From: Bacteroidaceae bacterium
GTDB taxonomy: Bacteria; Bacteroidota; Bacteroidia; Bacteroidales; Bacteroidaceae
Length of the DNA stretch: 51,527 nt
Assembly (NCBI GenBank): GCA_024688885.1
Contig: JAILDV010000059.1
Coordinates: forward strand, 1-51,527
Direction of reading: 5' to 3'
In this document: positions 50,105 to 51,527 of the stretch, piece by piece
How the letters are laid out: the number at the start of each line of letters is the position of its first letter
How positions within the stretch are numbered: position 1 is the first letter of the stretch
Position numbers and translations under genes: made by a program
Notes under the pieces: generated by a model
Told to the model about the DNA's origin: nothing
The model's database searches: none
Seen by the model: the letters and a program-made list of their open reading frames with translations, nothing else

Positions 50105-50584
50105 TTAAGCCTGTTGGGACAGTTGACGTTCTTCTGCTTCAATCTCTTTGGCGAGCATCTTCTTCGCTATAAAATAGTTGATGAAGAAAGCAACGCCTAC
50201 GGCCAGAATAATTGAGCCAAACACAGTAGCCACCACGGGGTCATCTGCATCCCAACCGCCCTCATAGCCGATATATGCTCCGAATCCAATGAAGACAAGT
50301 CCTACCAACGATATCATAGTGCCCCACTGCAGTTTGTTGACCAGCTTCTCCTTCAGGGACTTTTGCTTCGGAGTCACCTTCTTCAGTAACTCCTCCACAT
50401 CGATGCCAGGGTTCTTCTCGATGGCTGCCAACGCCACCTCCACACGCTTATTGGTCTCGTTCCGCTTATTGCGAATAATCATCCAAATGACCAAGAAAAA
50501 AAGAACACATCCCATGAAAAGCGGCAGCAAAAACAAGATTGCTCCTATCACTGTTGAAAATTCTAAAAGTCCATTAATTCCCAT
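50105..50584 (-). CDS. Membrane protein, DUF6249-like, first gene of ECF module B
   Basis: The 159-residue protein starts MGINGLLEFSTVIGAILFLLPLFMGCVL. It has one membrane segment at about 8-36, a charged cytoplasmic part (K-R-N-E-T-N-K-R-V-E-V-A-L-A-A-I-E-K-N-P-G-I-D-V-E-E-L-L-K-K) and two more segments (about 88-105 and 115-138). The pattern fits DUF6249, found next to ECF genes in Bacteroidetes; the function is unknown. It leads the minus-strand operon and shares a 216-bp divergent region with module C. Confidence 0.7.
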   Translation of the reverse strand: MGINGLLEFSTVIGAILFLLPLFMGCVLFFLVIWMIIRNKRNETNKRVEVALAAIEKNPGIDVEELLKKVTPKQKSLKEKLVNKLQWGTMISLVGLVFIGFGAYIGYEGGWDADDPVVATVFGSIILAVGVAFFINYFIAKKMLAKEIEAEERQLSQQA

Positions 50585-50712
50585 TTTCTTCTTTTTTTAT
50601 TGTTAAACTTTTGTTTTGTTCTTGAACCAGTTCATCTATATAACAAGAACAAAAGGCAAAAGGTGACATCGAAAGTGATTTTTTTCGGAGAGGAGATAAC
50701 ACTCCACACTTG

Positions 50713-50720
50713 CAAAGGTA
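50713..50720 (-). promoter_or_regulatory. -7 element of ECF module B
   Basis: TACCTTTG on the minus strand, 129 bases before the ATG at 50584. No good -33 TTTG is visible. The plus-strand promoter of module C is not clear; CTCTTTG at 50745-50751 is a weak candidate. Confidence 0.45.
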
Positions 50721-50800
50721 ATGTTTTTTTTCATTTTTTCTTCACTCTTTGCAATTTTTCGCGTTCTATCATCGTATATACAAATAGAAGACCTCGAAAA

Positions 50801-51361
50801 ATGGTGACAGATATAGAGATAAATCTGATAGAGGGGCTGAAGGAACGCAGTCCCAAGGCTCAGCAGATGATGGTTGAAAGATATGGCAGACATGTCTTCA
50901 GCCAGGTGGTGAGGCTGTTGCCAAGTGTGGAGGATGCCGAGGAGGTGTATCAGGATGTGTTTCTGAAGGTCTTTCTAAATATAAATATGTATAATGAGGA
51001 GAAGGCATCCTTCAAGACGTGGGTGTCACGCATCGCCTACAACGAGTCCATCACCTGGCTGAGGCACAAGCGACGAGAGGTCATCTACTTTGAAGATCAG
51101 GACGGAGAGGCGGAAAGGTTGTCGGAGGCGGAAGTGGAAGCAACCTTTGGACATCCCAACCAAGAGACGGTGCAACTGATACGGGCAGCCCTGAAGCATC
51201 TGCCACCCGAGGAAAGGAGCCTCATCACGATGTTCTACTATGAAGAGATGAGCGTGAAGGACATCGCCTACGTGACCGACTCCCCACCGAACACCATCGC
51301 CTCGAAACTGTTCCGAACGAGAAAGAAACTTTGTAAAATCATTCAAATGATACAATCATGA
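50801..51361 (+). CDS. ECF sigma factor, module C
   Basis: The 186-residue protein starts MVTDIEINLIEGLKERSPKA. Region 2 covers about residues 20-88 (Y-G-R-H-V-F-S-Q-V-V-R-L-L, D-A-E-E-V-Y-Q-D-V-F-L-K-V-F, F-K-T-W-V-S-R-I-A-Y-N) and region 4 about 128-182 (L-K-H-L-P-P-E-E-R-S-L-I-T-M-F-Y, S-V-K-D-I-A-Y-V-T-D-S-P-P-N-T-I-A-S-K-L-F-R-T-R). A longer frame to 50600 adds 67 residues of promoter-region DNA and is rejected. Its stop overlaps the next gene's ATG (ATGA). Confidence 0.9.
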   Translation: MVTDIEINLIEGLKERSPKAQQMMVERYGRHVFSQVVRLLPSVEDAEEVYQDVFLKVFLNINMYNEEKASFKTWVSRIAYNESITWLRHKRREVIYFEDQDGEAERLSEAEVEATFGHPNQETVQLIRAALKHLPPEERSLITMFYYEEMSVKDIAYVTDSPPNTIASKLFRTRKKLCKIIQMIQS

Positions 51362-51527
51362 AAGAAGACAATATCGACACATTACGCCAACAGGACACGA
51401 ACCTTCGTGACGCCATCAGGCTGGAGGAAGAGGCTTTGCCACCGATGCCTGCCGACCTCAACGCACGGCTGATGCAGCGCGTGGAGGAAGAGATGGCGAA
51501 GAAGGCCGCGAAAAGAAGACGCACCCG
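51358..51527 (+). CDS. Start of a putative anti-sigma partner of module C, cut by the window edge
   Basis: Fifty-six codons are visible, starting MKEDNIDTLRQQDTNLRDA, followed by R-L-E-E-E-A-L-P-P-M-P-A-D-L-N-A-R-L-M-Q-R-V-E-E-E-M-A-K-K-A-A-K-R-R-R. The basic end probably leads into a membrane segment beyond the edge, as in the anti-sigma candidates of the other modules. It overlaps the sigma gene by 4 bases, indicating coupled translation. The family cannot be settled from this fragment. Confidence 0.65.
   Translation, partial: MKEDNIDTLRQQDTNLRDAIRLEEEALPPMPADLNARLMQRVEEEMAKKAAKRRRT

Overview
The window looks like chromosomal DNA of a Bacteroidales bacterium, most probably a gut or rumen Prevotellaceae (Prevotella-like). 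The promoters support this: many genes are preceded by the Bacteroidetes -7 element TAnnTTTG, often with TTTG about 19-21 bases further upstream, and Shine-Dalgarno sequences are rare. Lineage-typical genes agree: an RprXY-type two-component pair, an EF-G2-like paralogue, a PG0541-type PII-like protein beside an RND pump, DUF4924, and GH51/GH35/CE1-type carbohydrate enzymes. There are no rRNA or tRNA genes, no transposase, no integrase and no canonical CRISPR array that I can see.

Layout. 1-3.5 kb: three tiny genes, then about 2.5 kb of gene-free DNA packed with repeats. 3.5-10 kb: a WG-repeat lipoprotein, a histidine phosphatase, an alpha/beta esterase and two tandem YVTN-type beta-propeller proteins. 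10-16.1 kb: a TolC / membrane-fusion / RND pump / PII-like operon on the minus strand. 16.5-25.7 kb: a ROK sugar kinase carrying an in-frame palindromic insertion, then LysE, a four-helix-bundle protein, DUF4924, RmlD, prfC, tsaC, a ClC channel and fmt, with heptamer arrays at several of the gene junctions. 25.8-36.7 kb: an ECF sigma factor, a small lipoprotein, a TlpA-type thioredoxin lipoprotein, hemW, an EF-G2-like factor, rprX-rprY, and the rpsF-rpsR-rplI operon. 36.9-42.3 kb: a 5'-nucleotidase, a GH51 arabinofuranosidase and a CE1-type esterase, a likely hemicellulose-side-chain group. 42.6-51.5 kb: a DUF486 protein, three ECF sigma / membrane-partner modules, TrpB2 and a GH35 beta-galactosidase.

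The most unusual content is in the repeats. Gene borders are built from short tandem repeats of 7-9 bp, often arranged as inverted pairs around a loop. Two repeat types have entered reading frames without breaking them: a 94-nt palindrome in the ROK kinase and eight heptamers in the GH35 enzyme. Two loci hold arrays with an exact 23-bp period, each followed by the same roughly 110-bp tail. Heptamer arrays made of overlapping start and stop codons (ATGA) stand directly before prfC and fmt. A set of 14 telomere-like heptamers lies behind the esterase gene. I could run no searches, so family names rest on recognised motifs and the novelty of the repeats is untested.
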